Below, in pieces: positions 44,096 through 55,834 of a DNA stretch of 64,000 bases (position 1 is the stretch's first letter; every line of letters begins with the position of its first letter). The DNA is from Rana temporaria. Its lineage: Eukaryota > Chordata > Amphibia > Anura > Ranidae. The stretch is taken from positions 144,252,142 through 144,316,141 of the forward strand of contig NC_053489.1 of assembly GCF_905171775.1 (NCBI RefSeq), written 5' to 3'. The translations under genes and the position numbers were made by a program. The notes beneath the pieces are model-generated. The model worked only from the letters and a program-made list of their open reading frames with translations. It did not search any database and was not told the DNA's origin.

Positions 44096-45306
44096 CAGTA
44101 AACCTCAGTCATGGAATCTGACTGAATAGAGCTCTAACTGCAGCTTCCCATTCCCTCCTCTGTGCTCCTGACTGATGAAGAAGGATTTTATCTAAATTCA
44201 GCACTTTTGAATGATGTAGAGAAAATTTAAGACCGCAGATAAACAAGTAAAACCTATGTAGAAGGATTTGTTTAATCTCTGTGTATCATCTGAGGCTATT
44301 CACTTTGCTGGGTATATGATAGAATTTACAACCATTTTAACGGTTTCATTTGAAAATGAATAGGCTATTTCAGAGCAACTACTGAGTGAACCCGAAGATG
44401 GACGATCTATTCAGTGAGAGTAGGAGATCGGCAACAAGGACATGTAAATACGTTTTTGCCTGGAGTTCTGCTTTAACTCGGCTTGGGGCTAGTACTTACT
44501 GCAGCAGTTTGAGCGATGTCCATAACAAATACAATATTTCATTTTGTGGTTAATTTTTACTTTACTTTTGCTTTGTCTGCCCACCTTTGGATACTTTAGT
44601 GAAAATCCTGTAACAGAACTGAAGGGGATGGAGTAAGTAGCAAGGCTGCTGAGAAGAGTCACAAGATCCTGTATGCTGTTTCTAATGGAAGACCCTATAT
44701 AAATTGGCAGCCTTATTCACGTGTGCCCTGGGGAGCATGAACTATATACAGCCCTTTCTGATGGGTTGGATGGCTGTAGAGTCTGAATTTCCCTGTGCAG
44801 TCTTCTGTGACTCTTCTTTCTGCTGTCAGTAAGATTTTGACTGGAAAACTTGAGCACATAAAATATGCATCAAGTACAAAATGCAGATTTCTAATGTAGC
44901 TTTCTCCCCAGCCAAGCCGAGAAGAATGACCCAAATTCTCTAGTGTTCGGTCCCTGTGCTGTCTGTGGATTATAGACAGAAAAGAAATCACAAACACACT
45001 CCAATGAAGTTTAGGAATACATCTTCCAGTTTTACAAGCCAACTGATTTTCCCATCAATGCGGAATGCTTACTTGTGCAAGTGTAAGTATAAGTATAAGT
45101 GTAGATGTATTCTAGGAAGAAATTGGTTCTTGCTGCATTATTTTGGAGTCATCTGGTTTTCCGAACTTATATGTGCATGAATAGCAAGGGCATATTTTTT
45201 ACATAGAATTCAGAGGCCAGTCACTCCTTCATAGGAAAATGGAACCTCTTTCTTTGGCAGCAGAAATTACTGATAGACATAAGGGGATAGTGATCATATT
45301 TGGATG
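44096..45306 (+). other. Intron sequence; nothing recognised
   Basis: Only a short GTATAAGTATAAGTGTAGAT stretch near 45083 stands out. No supported exon. Confidence 0.45.
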
Positions 45307-45466
45307 TACTGTCGTGGCCAAACGTTTTGAGAATGACACAAATACTAATTTTTACAAAGTCTTCTGCCTCAGTTTTTACGATGGTAATTTGCATATACTC
45401 CAGAATGCTATGAATGAAGAGTGATCAGATTAATTGCAATTAATTGCAAAGTCTCTCTTTTGCCAT

Positions 45467-46344
45467 GAAAAATAAATTATACCCATAAAAAACATTTCCG
45501 CTGCATTTGTGAAGAAAGCTTCAGGGCGCCAAATAAAGTCCAGCAAGCACCAGGACCCTCTCCTACAGTTGATTCAGCTACGGGATCAGGGCACCACCAG
45601 TGCAGAGCTTGCTCAGGAATGGCACCAGGCATATGTGAGTGCATCTGCACGCACAGTGAAGTGAAGACTTTTGGAGGATGGCCTGGTGTCAAGAAGGCAG
45701 CAAAGAAGCCACTTCTCCCCAGGAAAAACATCAGGGACAGACTGCTGAGGACTGTGGTAAAGTAATTTTCTCTGATGAATCCCCTTTCCGATTGTTTGGG
45801 GCAATCCGGAAAATATCTTGTCCGGAGAAGAAAAGTTGAGTGCTATCATTAGTCCTGTGTCATGCCAACAGCAAAGCATCTTGAGAACATTCATGTGTGG
45901 TGATGCTTCTAAGCCAAGGAATTGGGCTCACTCACAATTTTGCCTAAGAACACAGCCGTGTATAAAGAATGGTACAAAAACATCCTTCAAGAGCAGTTTC
46001 TCTCAACCACCCAAGAAGAGTTTGGTGATGAACAATGCCTTTTCCAGCATCGTGGAGCACCTTCCTATAAGGCAAAAATGATAACTAAACGGCTTGGGGA
46101 ACAAAACATCGAAATTATCAGTCCATGGCCTGGAAAACTCCCCAGACCTTAATCCCATTGAGAACCTGTGGTCAATCCTGAAGAGGTGAACAAAAAATAT
46201 CTCACTAATTCTGACAAACTTCAAGACTTGAGTATGCAAGAATAGGCTGCCATCAGTCAAGATGTGGCCCAGAAGTTGATTGACAGCATGCCAGGACGAA
46301 TTGCAGAGTTCCTAATAAAGAAGGGTCAACACCTCAAATATTGA
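45467..46344 (+). pseudogene. Tc1-like transposase remnant
   Basis: Starts near ATG 45464 or slightly downstream (KKASGRQ-type N-terminus at about 45510). The DNA-binding part (LIQLRDQGTTSAELAQEW at about 45550..45625) is recognisable in pieces. A large internal deletion near 45750 joins it to VIFSDESPFRLFG (first catalytic D) at about 45767. Further pieces follow in different frames: DEQCLFQHRGAPSYKAK for the second D region (the DNAP box is degraded) and LIPLRTCG-type remains near 46150 for the third. The tail around 46260..46335 matches QKLIDSMPGRIAEFLIKKG. Many frame changes; not functional. Confidence 0.75.
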
Positions 46345-46362
46345 CTCTTTGCATAAACTTAA

Positions 46363-47043
46363 AGCGGAGGTTCACCCAAATAACATCTATATCAGACTAA
46401 ATTCTTTATACTTCTCACATGTACAATTGGCATATTTTTTTTTTTTAGGCTGCACATACCTTATCTATATTTGCAATCCGGCTTCCGGGTACTTCTCCTG
46501 CGGAAGTAGGTGTTTCCAAACTGAGCCGCAATGTAATCTGATTGATGTCTATCAGAAAATGTTTCCCCCGGCGGTTAAGGCCCCGCCCCCCGTATTGCGT
46601 AGTTGCGTCACGAATGTCACAGAGTTTCCGAAAGAACCCGAACATGCAGAGCTGCGAGTCGGCTCTACATGGCGCCTGCGCACCGACTAGGAGCCGTGTA
46701 GAGCTGACTGCGCAGGCGCCGTATAGAGCTGACGCGCAGCTCTGCATGTTCGAGTTCTTTCGGAAACTCTGTGACACTCGTGACGCAACTACGCAATACA
46801 GGGGGCGGGGCCTTATCCATCGGGGGGAACATTTTCTGATAGACATCAATCATATGGGCGAACTCCCAGATTACATTGCGGCTCAGCTTGGAAACGTCTA
46901 CTCCCGCGGGAGAAGTACCCGGAAGCCGGATTGCAAATATAGATTATAAGGTATGTACAGCCTAAAAAAAAAATGACAATTGTACATGTTAGAAGTATAA
47001 AGAATTTAGTCTGATATAGATGTTATTTGGGTGAACCTCCGCT
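46363..47043. mobile_element. 681-bp near-perfect palindromic (fold-back) element at TTAA
   Basis: The two halves (about 340 bp each) are near reverse complements from the outer AGCGGAGGTTCACCC to a centre around 46690..46725. TTAA flanks both sides (46359..46362 and 47044..47047), and removing the element with one TTAA restores a continuous Tc1 sequence. Equivalent frames on opposite strands give nearly the same peptide (MMSIRKC... with CVVASR and QSFRKN). TTAA targeting is shared by Kolobok/T2-type and piggyBac-type elements; the AGCGGAGG end recalls T2 MITEs. No coding capacity. Confidence 0.9.
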
Positions 47044-47204
47044 TTAATGTTATAGTCAATAAAAGCCTTTGACACTTATGAAATGCTTGTAATGATACTT
47101 CAGTATACCACAGTAACATCTGACAAAAAGATCTAAAAACACGGAAGCAGCAGACTTTGTGAAAATGAATATTTGTGTAATTCTCAGAACTGGCCACTGC
47201 TGTA

Positions 47205-49034
47205 TTGGCTGGCTCTTGCCAATGACCGGACTATTGAATGTTTAATTACTCCATGTTTGGCAATTCTTTTTTTTTTTTTTTTTTTTTAACATGTCACCTT
47301 AGGCCCTATGTACACTGCTGCTGCTAAGACACAAAACCTCCTCCGCTCTGATGTTTCGCCAAACCGGGTACAGCAGTATAGTCTAAAGGCAAAATCAGAA
47401 GTCTTGCAGCCCTCCACAGAACAAAGGGTGTTCATATGGCTAGAATGAAAAGAAAGGAGGGCGCACCGACCTTGTGCATTACCACTTAAAATGTTATTAT
47501 TAAAACAGAATAAAAAGCAATGGTCCTACTCACAAGACAATCATAAGTAAGCGCTTTTCAGACAGCTGGACTGGACCTCACGGCACCTGCCAGTAGAACT
47601 TCGGACATCTGAAAGGCTGAAGCGTTTCTGGGGCGTACTCCCTTCTTCAAAACCTAGATGGTCCGTGATACCTCTCACCTGATGTGTGTCCTCCTTTTAT
47701 TAAGGTGTATATGTGTATGTATGCATTGGTGTAGGGGTGTTCCCCAACGCTACTGGCCACTGGCTGACAAGCCCCACCCCTATCTCGGCACACCACCTAT
47801 CCCGGCTACCACCCCAGACCAGCAACCACAAATAAGGGAAGACAGATTGTGCCAGGGCGATCTATGCATCTCTGCAAATTTGCCAATCGCGCTTACTGCC
47901 GTTTTTTGGCAGTTGCGTTTACGTATTATAGGCCTTTTTTTTAAGGCAAAAAAATGTGTTCAAACGCTGAAGTTTCCAACGTTTCAGATTCCAAACGTGT
48001 CTAAACACGGTAACTCGTGTTTAGCAGCATTTAGTTTTCGTTTTTGGCCATTAAAACGATTATAATTTTGAAACGGTTCTAAATGCAAACGCGCCTAAAT
48101 GTGGCAAAACGTATGTTCTAAACCTAGGTTACTATCTGTCAAGTTAAATCGTTCAGGAGAGGTTGTAAAAATGTCCCATGTACATAAAACCTTAAACGGA
48201 TGTTGTATTAGGTTAGTGGTCCTCACAATACTCAACAATTCCTCTAGTGCTTTTGTTTTACTGCCGCTTATCTGGACAAAATAATAAGATATCGCTAAGA
48301 AATTGGCTGTACTTCCTAACCATAATCTACTTGGTTGCCAAAAGAAGTGATTTCACTTTTCCTTCTGTCATGTTTTTATAATTCAGCCCCGAGCGTCTTT
48401 TGAGCACATCTGAGAATCTTCGAGTATTTTTCTTTTTTTTTTCTCTAGTAAGCGTTTCTGGCGCTAGTACAGGTATAGTAATTCATATTAGTCATAAGAA
48501 GGAGCTTCATTATCCATACACATACAGTGCTGTGCAAATTGTAACAATATGGAATCTCTTGGCAGAAGGCGTGCTGAGCAGACTGCATTGAACCATCATT
48601 CTTTCTTTGCTTAACATATTTTAACATTTGTTTCTAACACATCCTTTAATTATTATCTGACTTAAACGGGGTCACAGTTTTGTTTGGAGGAAAAGTTGCT
48701 AGTATTAATCTCTGAGATTCTTTCCAGCTGCACACTCTTTTTGTTTCTCAGTGTTAAGGCAACAGGGTTGGGAGAAGATTAGTTGGGAAAGATAAAAAGT
48801 GGACACAATCTTGGGAATAGAACAGGATCCTTGGCTTATTGTATGATGTAATATTGTAAATTATAATGTCCTTGTCCGTTGTAACTGGATGAAATGGGAA
48901 ACTGATGGAGGATGAATTGACCACTAAAAGTGACTGTAAAATAATGGAGCTTTATAAAAGGTAGCATTATGGGTAAGAGTGTAACCATTTTTAATGGTCT
49001 TGAAAAAAAAAGTTTTTTTCAACCCGATTATTGT
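47205..49034 (+). other. Intron sequence with repeat-like stretches at 47300..47700 and 47860..48110
   Basis: A T tract lies at 47269..47287. 47304..47700 begins TAGGCCCTATGTACACTGCT and may be an element end. 47870..48110 has self-similar AAACG/CGTTT words. No exon is supported. Confidence 0.45.
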
Positions 49035-49035
49035 T

Positions 49036-49545
49036 AAGCCGGCCTTGCCTACACACGATTGTGAAAAAAAAAATGCTCTAGTAAAGTGCAGTGACGTACA
49101 ACACGTACGACGGCACTATAAAGGGGAAGTACCATTTGAATAGCGCCACCCTTGGGGCTGCTTTTGCTGATTTCATGTTAGTAAAATGTTGGTGAGAGAC
49201 GTTGGTGAGAGACTATTCGCACTTTTCAGTCTGTTACAGCGTGATGAATGTGCTATCTCCATTACGAACGCTAGTTTTACCAGAACGAGCGCTCCCATCT
49301 CATAACTTGTTTCTGAGCATGTGCGTTATTTTCACATCGTTAAAGCCCACACTAGACAATTTTTTACGACGTTAAAAACGACAACGTTAAAAACTCTGCG
49401 AAAATTTAGAGCATGTTCTAAATTTTTAATGCCCATTTTTAACTTCGCGAAAAATGCTCTGGAGCCCACACACAATCGTTTTTAATGACATTAAAAAAAT
49501 AAAATAAATCACATCGCGAAAAACGGCCGTGTGTATGTGGCATTA
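49036..49545. mobile_element. Harbinger-like inverted-repeat element
   Basis: The left part CTTGCCTACACACGATTGTG and the right part CGTGTGTATGTGGCATTA show the same end type as 10952..11246. The right third has repeated ACGTTAAAAACG and AAAATGCTCT-type inverted words. Confidence 0.6.
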
Positions 49546-50374
49546 GAAGGACATGGGCTCATAGGAGGGACAGTTAGGAGGGTTTTCCTTAGTAATATGG
49601 CTTCTTCTTTAGTAGTCCAGTTCTGCTTGCAGCAATTCTTGTAGTGACTTGTTCACACCAGATGTAGGAATTCAGTCTCTACTAAATTAGTTATGCAAGT
49701 ATAAGCGTCCTACAAACCAATTCTAACCGGGAAGTATATAGTACAGAAAATCACAAAAGCACACGCTGCTGTGCACAACGAAGACATTAGAAGGGCCTCA
49801 GTCCAACTATTGCCCAACTATTGCTAATGGGCATCCCCTACAGTTTTCCAAATTACCCCACAGCAAATAACACAGTTTCTTACATTTGTGGGTAAAATTT
49901 GCTACTTAAGAAAATGCAAATATTTTGCTTTTCAGTATGGCACCCTAGCCAAATCATATAGTGCATAGAGACTGTGGGGATTAGAAGTGATACTCTCTTG
50001 TTGTATTTTATTATGTTTATTGTAGAGTGGTCATCCTCACCTGTTGGCTTGTAAATTGCATTGTGCTCTCAGCTGTCATTGGTGTTACTTATGCCTAGGT
50101 TCACACTACTGCGATGCGATGTACTGCAAATTTGATCCGTTTTGTTTTTGTCCTGTGTAAGGTGCGAATTGGCCTTGCGTTTTGAGGTAGACAGGTGCGA
50201 ATTTACCATGATTTTACTGCAAATTTCAGGACCCAGACCGTAAACAATTTGCAGAGATGTGAATTGTGTGCTGCGAGTTTACTGCAAGTTCATTTTAAGC
50301 CTATGAAGATAATATTTGCTCTGCACCATTTTTTTTCTGCTTGTTCTGTGCGAAGTCCTTCCATGTGCACCTTA
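49546..50374 (+). other. Intron sequence; 'TTCACAC' fragment at 50092..50300
   Basis: CCTAGGTTCACACTACTGCG marks a truncated member of the short-element family. Otherwise nothing is recognised. Confidence 0.45.
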
Positions 50375-50382
50375 CTATAAAG

Positions 50383-51272
50383 CAGGGTTCGACAAAGTCC
50401 GAGCGCCTGTTCGCAATTGCGACTAGAATTAGAGAACTGGCGCCCGGGGAAGCTTAGGCCTGCAGAAGGCCGCAAAGCCGTGGCCTCAATTACCGGCCGG
50501 CGAGACCTGACACGATCACGGGGCGGGGGCGCACGGAGACACAGGATACCCCATCCTGTGTCTCCGTGCGCCCCCACCTCCCCTGCCGCACGATCACGCC
50601 GCGCCTGCTGGTAATTGAGGCCGCGGCTTTGCGGCCTTCTGTAGGCCTAAGCTTCCTTCTGTGATCTGGCGCCATCTTGTGGTGGCCGTTGGCATGACAA
50701 GTAAACCAGCAATTCTAATGGAGCTTCCACAGTGTTTTCACTGCCATCTCCTTCCCTCTAATTGGAGCCACCAAACATTATATTTATTTTTTATTCTAAC
50801 ACCCTAGAGAATAAAATGGCGGTCGTTGCAATACTTTCTGTCACACCGTATTTGCACGGGGGTCTTACAAGCGCACTTTTGTGGGGGAAAAATACACTTT
50901 TTTTAATTAAAAAATAAGACAACAGTAAAGTTAGCCCAATTTTTTTTTATATTGTGAAAGATAACGTTACGCTGAGTAAATTGCTACCCAACATGTCACG
51001 CTTGAAAGTTGCGTCCGCTCGTGGAATGGCGACAAACTTTTACCCTTTAAAATCTCCATAGGCAATGTTTAAAACATTCTACACAGGTTGCATATTTGTG
51101 TACCAATCGCGGCGATACCTCACATGTATGGTTTGAATACCGTTTACATATGCGGGCACTACTCGCGTATGCGTTCGCTTCTGCGCGCAAGCTCGGCGGG
51201 ACGGAGCACGTTTTTCTGGCTCCTAACTTTTTTAGCTGGTTCCTAGATTCCACGCAAATTTGTCAAACCCTG
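50383..51272. mobile_element. 890-bp hAT-type element with exact 8-bp target duplication
   Basis: The ends CAGGGTTCGACAAAGTCCGA and, in reverse complement, CAGGGTTTGACAAATTTGCG are flanked by CTATAAAG (50375..50382 and 51273..51280). Near the left end a nested palindrome spans about 50447..50657, with a perfect 23-bp-arm hairpin at its centre (50525..50575). No transposase frame. Confidence 0.92.
50525..50575. repeat. Perfect 23-bp inverted repeat
   Basis: The arms begin GGGGGCGCACGGAGACACAG and close around a five-base loop (ACCCC). The surrounding GGCCGCAAAGCC / GGCTTTGCGGCC segments extend the fold to about 210 bp. Confidence 0.95.
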
Positions 51273-51280
51273 CTATAAAG

Positions 51281-52495
51281 GCTAGTGAAAAAGTGGGGTG
51301 GTAGCCATTTTTGTTAAGCTGGGTGGTGGCCCTGTTGGCTGAATCAGACAAATTCGAACTGTTGGTGGCCCAGCTAACACCATTTGGCTCGGCACGCAAG
51401 TTCAAAAGTCCGAGCCCTGTGAGGCTAGCATAAGGTTGGAGACTTCTGAAAAAAAATATAATCAAACACATTTTCATGTCTAGTAATAATTTGCATTTAA
51501 ATACACGTTTGTTCAGGAAAAAACAACAAAAAAATTACTCGCACTAAAAATAGCAGTGTGAATAATGGAGGTTTGCAAAACCCAAGAATGAAAGCAGGTT
51601 TGGAGCATCCTGTTATTCTGCACGGCTTTGCACCGAGCTGTGGAAACATTTTCATCCCCGTGTTTTTCACACATATAGTCCGGGCAGTCACATGTGATTA
51701 ATTTTAGCAATAAAACAGATTTTGTTTTGCTTGTTTTTTCCTGCCGTGCTGTTTTCTGTTTCGTGTAGTCAGTAACAAAAAAACACAAATGATATTCTTC
51801 AATTATAAACACAAAAGCAATCCAAATGCAAGTTGATGGTATGTCAGAGAAAATGCTATTCCTGTGATTGACATCAAGATAAATCCCATTTAAAACGCTT
51901 TGGCTTATATGCACAAGCAGATGTGCTGTGTTGAGTTCAGCTTATCTATAAATCTGTCATGAAGTAACCAGCACTATTTATTGTTTTGGAGAATATTCAA
52001 GCCATTGTACTGCTTGATAGTTTAATTGCAGTTTAAGGACTTTGGAAAGGTTATGTCATAGTCTTCTTTTTTTCTACACTCGCCTAGTGAGTACATGATG
52101 ACCTTGTGCAGAAGGGAAAAAATAAAGGCTGTGTCATGCATCATTGGGTAGAGGTGTCCCTAGGCGCAGGACATTGGAAGTTATTTATCATTCCAAGGGC
52201 TCTTTGATCATCAGCACTGTGCATGGCAATCTAGCTGTTGACTGCTGCCTCTAGTGTTTACTATAACCTTACCATTCAGTTTTATTGTAATTTAAAGAGA
52301 ATACATTTTACGTATACATTTGTAATATGTTCAGGGCTTAAAATTGTATTTTAATTTCTCTTAATTGGGTAAATGTTAATATTTATGTATTTCCAGCCAG
52401 TAAGTGGCTTTTTTGGAACTTTTTCATATGTATACCGGATAAAGTCCAACTCTGGGCTCAGCGCCCCCAGCAGTAGATCACCCTCCTCGTCCCAG
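51281..52495 (+). other. Intron sequence; nothing recognised
   Basis: No supported exon or element. Confidence 0.45.
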
Positions 52496-52589
52496 AAGGC
52501 CCTCCAGTTAATTGTTGTGCTGTTTTTTTTTTTTTTTATCTTTTTGTGAAAGAAATTTATAGCATTTACAACATAGGGGATATTTTTAT

Positions 52590-52905
52590 TGCATTTTTAT
52601 TAAAAAAAATTTTTACTACTAATGGCGATCAGCGATATTTTTCACGACTGCGACATTATGGCGGACACTTCGGACAATTTTGACACATTTTTGGGACCAT
52701 TGTCATTTTCAAAGCAAAAAATGCATTTGAATTGCATTGTTTATTGTGAAAATGACAGTTGCAGTTTGGGAGTTAACCACAGGGTGCGCTGAAGGACCCC
52801 CGACCCGCGGAAAGGCAGGGACGTACATGTACGCCCATATGCCTGTACGTGCCATTCTGTGGACGTACATATACATGCGGCGGGCATTAACCGGTTAAGC
52901 TTGAC
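52590..52905 (+). repeat. TTAA-type element fragment (relative of 17062..18041)
   Basis: Shares the GGCGATCAGCGATATTTTTC and GACTGCGACATTATGGCGGA segments with the opposite strand of 17500..17600. Ends GCATTAACCGGTTAAGC. Confidence 0.6.
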
Positions 52906-53074
52906 CACATGACATGCAGGATTCCTGCCCTACCCTTCTCCAGATGATGCAGAGAGTGGCGCTCACTTGATGACATCAGCGGTATTCTCTACAATAATTC
53001 CCATGACACATCGGACACAGTAACTAGTAAATCCCTCAGGTTGAATGGCAAGAACATCTTGTGGTGGTAAAGAG

Positions 53075-53120
53075 GTACGTGTGTGTGTGTGTGGGGGGAG
53101 GGGGGGGGTGGAGGGGGTAG
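53075..53120 (+). repeat. (GT)n and G-rich simple sequence
   Basis: GTGTGTGTGTGTGTG followed by GGGGGGAGGGGGGGGG and a further GGAGGGGG: several G runs that could form a quadruplex. Confidence 0.8.
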
Positions 53121-53336
53121 CTCTTGTATCAAGGCACATATTGGAGTGTGTGCTTCTTTCTTCTTTACCATGTGACCAAAATAAGTAAATTTACCCAGAG
53201 TTTGACCTTAATCCTTAATTGCATTTCTAAAAAATCATATTGTTTACAGGGCTCAATAGCATAAGATCAAATTACATAGAGAACTAAATGAGTTGGAGGA
53301 GAGCCACATTCTCTATCTCTACTCCCCCCCCCCACA

Positions 53337-53340
53337 CACA

Positions 53341-53389
<49 letters not shown>

Positions 53390-53391
53390 AA
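53337..53391. repeat. (AT)n microsatellite
   Basis: About 20 TA units after CCCCCCCCCCACACACACTC. Confidence 0.95.
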
Positions 53392-53399
53392 CATTTTTT

Positions 53400-55830
53400 A
53401 TTTATTTTCTATTAAGCTTAAACACTAAAACCATTATAGTTTGCTGTTAAATAATTAGGTGACTGTTTGCGTGTAAATTGCCTATTTTTTGTGAGAGTTA
53501 CTTTTATTGGATATTTTTGTGGCTAAAGAGCGCTTTTGAAAGAATAAAAATAATGTACTCCTGTGTAGAGTCATTTCTTCTAAGTATACCATAACTGAAC
53601 AGTTGTGAACCAGGAAAAAGCTGTTCCCATGATGCAGTTATAACTTATTTCTATCCATGTAAGTTGTTAAAAGTTATTGGCTGCACATGTTTTGGAGATT
53701 TCAGGTACTGGATTGCATATCGGTTTCCCTCCCAGTACTAGAAAAGAAGGTAGGAGTGGTTTTAATTGCTTCCTGGCTCTTTGTTGATGACGGTGGTCAA
53801 CAAGACAGTATATGACCGCAAATCTCTCTCTCCAGTGGGGGCACATACAGGAATAAAAGACAGTTTTCTAATAGTGAAGTGGGAAGGGTTGAAACATTTG
53901 TGAGATTTTTTTGCTGCTTTTATCTTTGTTATAGTGAAATTCTTTTCACCTCCAGCCCTGTGACAGTTACACTATAAAGCAGTATACTGTAGTGTAAAAT
54001 TCAGATAGTGCCCATCTGATGTCCAGGATTTCCTGGCGTTGATTGCTTCTAGTTTCTATGGCTTGGCACTTATTTTGCAAGTTCCTTCTGTCTCTAAACA
54101 GAAAAAAAAAAAAAACAGATCATGTGTGATTTTGTACATTTTCTTTCCACCATATTTTGACATTGCTAGCAAATGCAAGTAGCAGACATCCATGAATTGT
54201 AGAAATGCCAAACCCCTCACTTGTATTGTTGAGGAACTTCTGATATGTGGCAGCTGCGTAGCTTCTAAATCTTCTACATGTATGTACACTTAAAGACGCA
54301 CTCCAGTCTCTCCAGCCTTTTGGCATGCATGCCGAAGACTGGATGGAGGGACAGTCTCCTAGCATGCCTTTATCTCACAAACTGAACTCTGAAAATCTTG
54401 AGTCAGGCTTTTACTGCTGTCTAAGCCTTCGTTCAGAAGATTTGCTTGCAAATTTTATTCTGACGACCTCTGTCATTAGAACAGGGAGTGAAGGGCAATT
54501 TAACATTTTACTGTTGTTAACGGAACTGAAGGTGAAGTTGAGGGATAACATACTAATGGAGATGCTAACGGTTATCAAAACAGGGTTTTCATTACTTTGG
54601 GTAGATTTCCTCTCTCTTCCTGCTGTGTCTTCGGGATGTAAAGGTTGGGGGACAGTGACGGCACAAACAAAAATTTGACAGAGGTTCTAACTCTTCTAAG
54701 CAAAACAAAAAAAGTGGCTGTAGTTTAACTCTAAAACAAGAGTGGCCAAAATGTAGTACTGCATTCATGAGAGTTGACCTTTTGGCGATATCTTGACATC
54801 CATATTGCTGTGTTTTTCGGGATAGATCAATATAAACTTGCTACAAATCATTCTTCTTTTTCCTTCAACATGTTTGAACCTGTGTGTACTCTGTATGAAA
54901 CCATTGTACTGGGTTAGTGTATGACCCATAGGGCATACAAATGTAACAAGCTTTTCTAAACATTAATTGCTGAACTAACATTTTTGAAGGCTGTATATTT
55001 TCGTTTTCTTTGCCTTCAGCAGACAGTGACTTATGGAAAATAGAAAAAAAAAGGTGTCTGCGGTCACTGGATCTATTGGGAATACCCATATACATGTCAT
55101 GTGTAGCCCTTACCTACAAAGGATGTATTGTTTTGACAGCTATTACCCTGGGATTTCCATCAGCAGAGCGTGCAAGGTTTGGACATGTTAAATCCACGTC
55201 AAGTGTTGGATTGCTGTCTTCCATACAGAATTTAGTAGAGTCTGACTCATTCTGTAGTCTAGAGATAGTATACGTGCTACTATAGTATTTTATTTAGATT
55301 TACTCCTATGCTTATTGAAGAGCTGCTTATCTGAAATGGTTTATGAGTCAAAATATGTGATCCTTTTTATTGTGGATACCTGCAGTTGGACCTGTAAACA
55401 TTTTAGCCTCAGGAACGTAGTTGCTAAAATGTCATACTTTATAAAACTGTCAATATATGCTCTTGGGAAAGCTATCACAAACGGAAAACTATTGCACTGC
55501 TGGTGTTTGTGTTTCCGGATGTTCAATAAAGTATGAAGGTTTGTTTGCCATCTGCGAAGATCCTCAAAGCTGAATTTGGGTAGAACTGTTTTGGCACTTT
55601 TGTAATAGCAAATACTTAATTGCAAGCAATAGCTTTATGTTTTGGAATGCAGTTATCCAGCCAATGTAAAATCTCACCTTGAATCCTGCCAAATAAGAGC
55701 TTAGTGTCCCTTATTTCCATTTTTTTATATAGCTGGTGGCCACCATGCCCCCTCTTGTTTCCATCAGTCATGTAAATGCCCTGCTTTAGCTCCCTTCTAT
55801 GTGTGGTGATGTAATTATTTCCTGCTCCCG
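53400..55830 (+). other. Intron sequence; nothing recognised
   Basis: Open stretches at 54325..54678 and 55010..55285 have no family resemblance and no splice context that I could support. No arrays or inverted repeats are seen. Confidence 0.45.
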
Positions 55831-55834
55831 GTCT

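Larger units (their letters stand above)
45309..47202 (+). mobile_element. Tc1-like transposon, internally deleted, carrying a nested palindrome
   Basis: The left end reads GTCGTGGCCAAACGTTTTGA then GAATGACACAAAT. The right end (reverse complement) reads CAGTGGCCAGTTCTGAGAAT then TACACAAAT. TA lies outside both. The right part is separated from the rest by the insertion at 46363..47043; its continuation (47048..47202) resumes exactly where the transposon would. Confidence 0.88.

Noticed and set aside
46445..46949. Paired 134/135-codon frames on opposite strands
   Set aside because: Both come from the two arms of the palindromic element; useful as evidence for the inverted repeat, not as genes.
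54325..54678. 117-codon open frame
   Set aside because: No recognised domain, no repeat of a host gene family, and ordinary length for chance in 64 kb.
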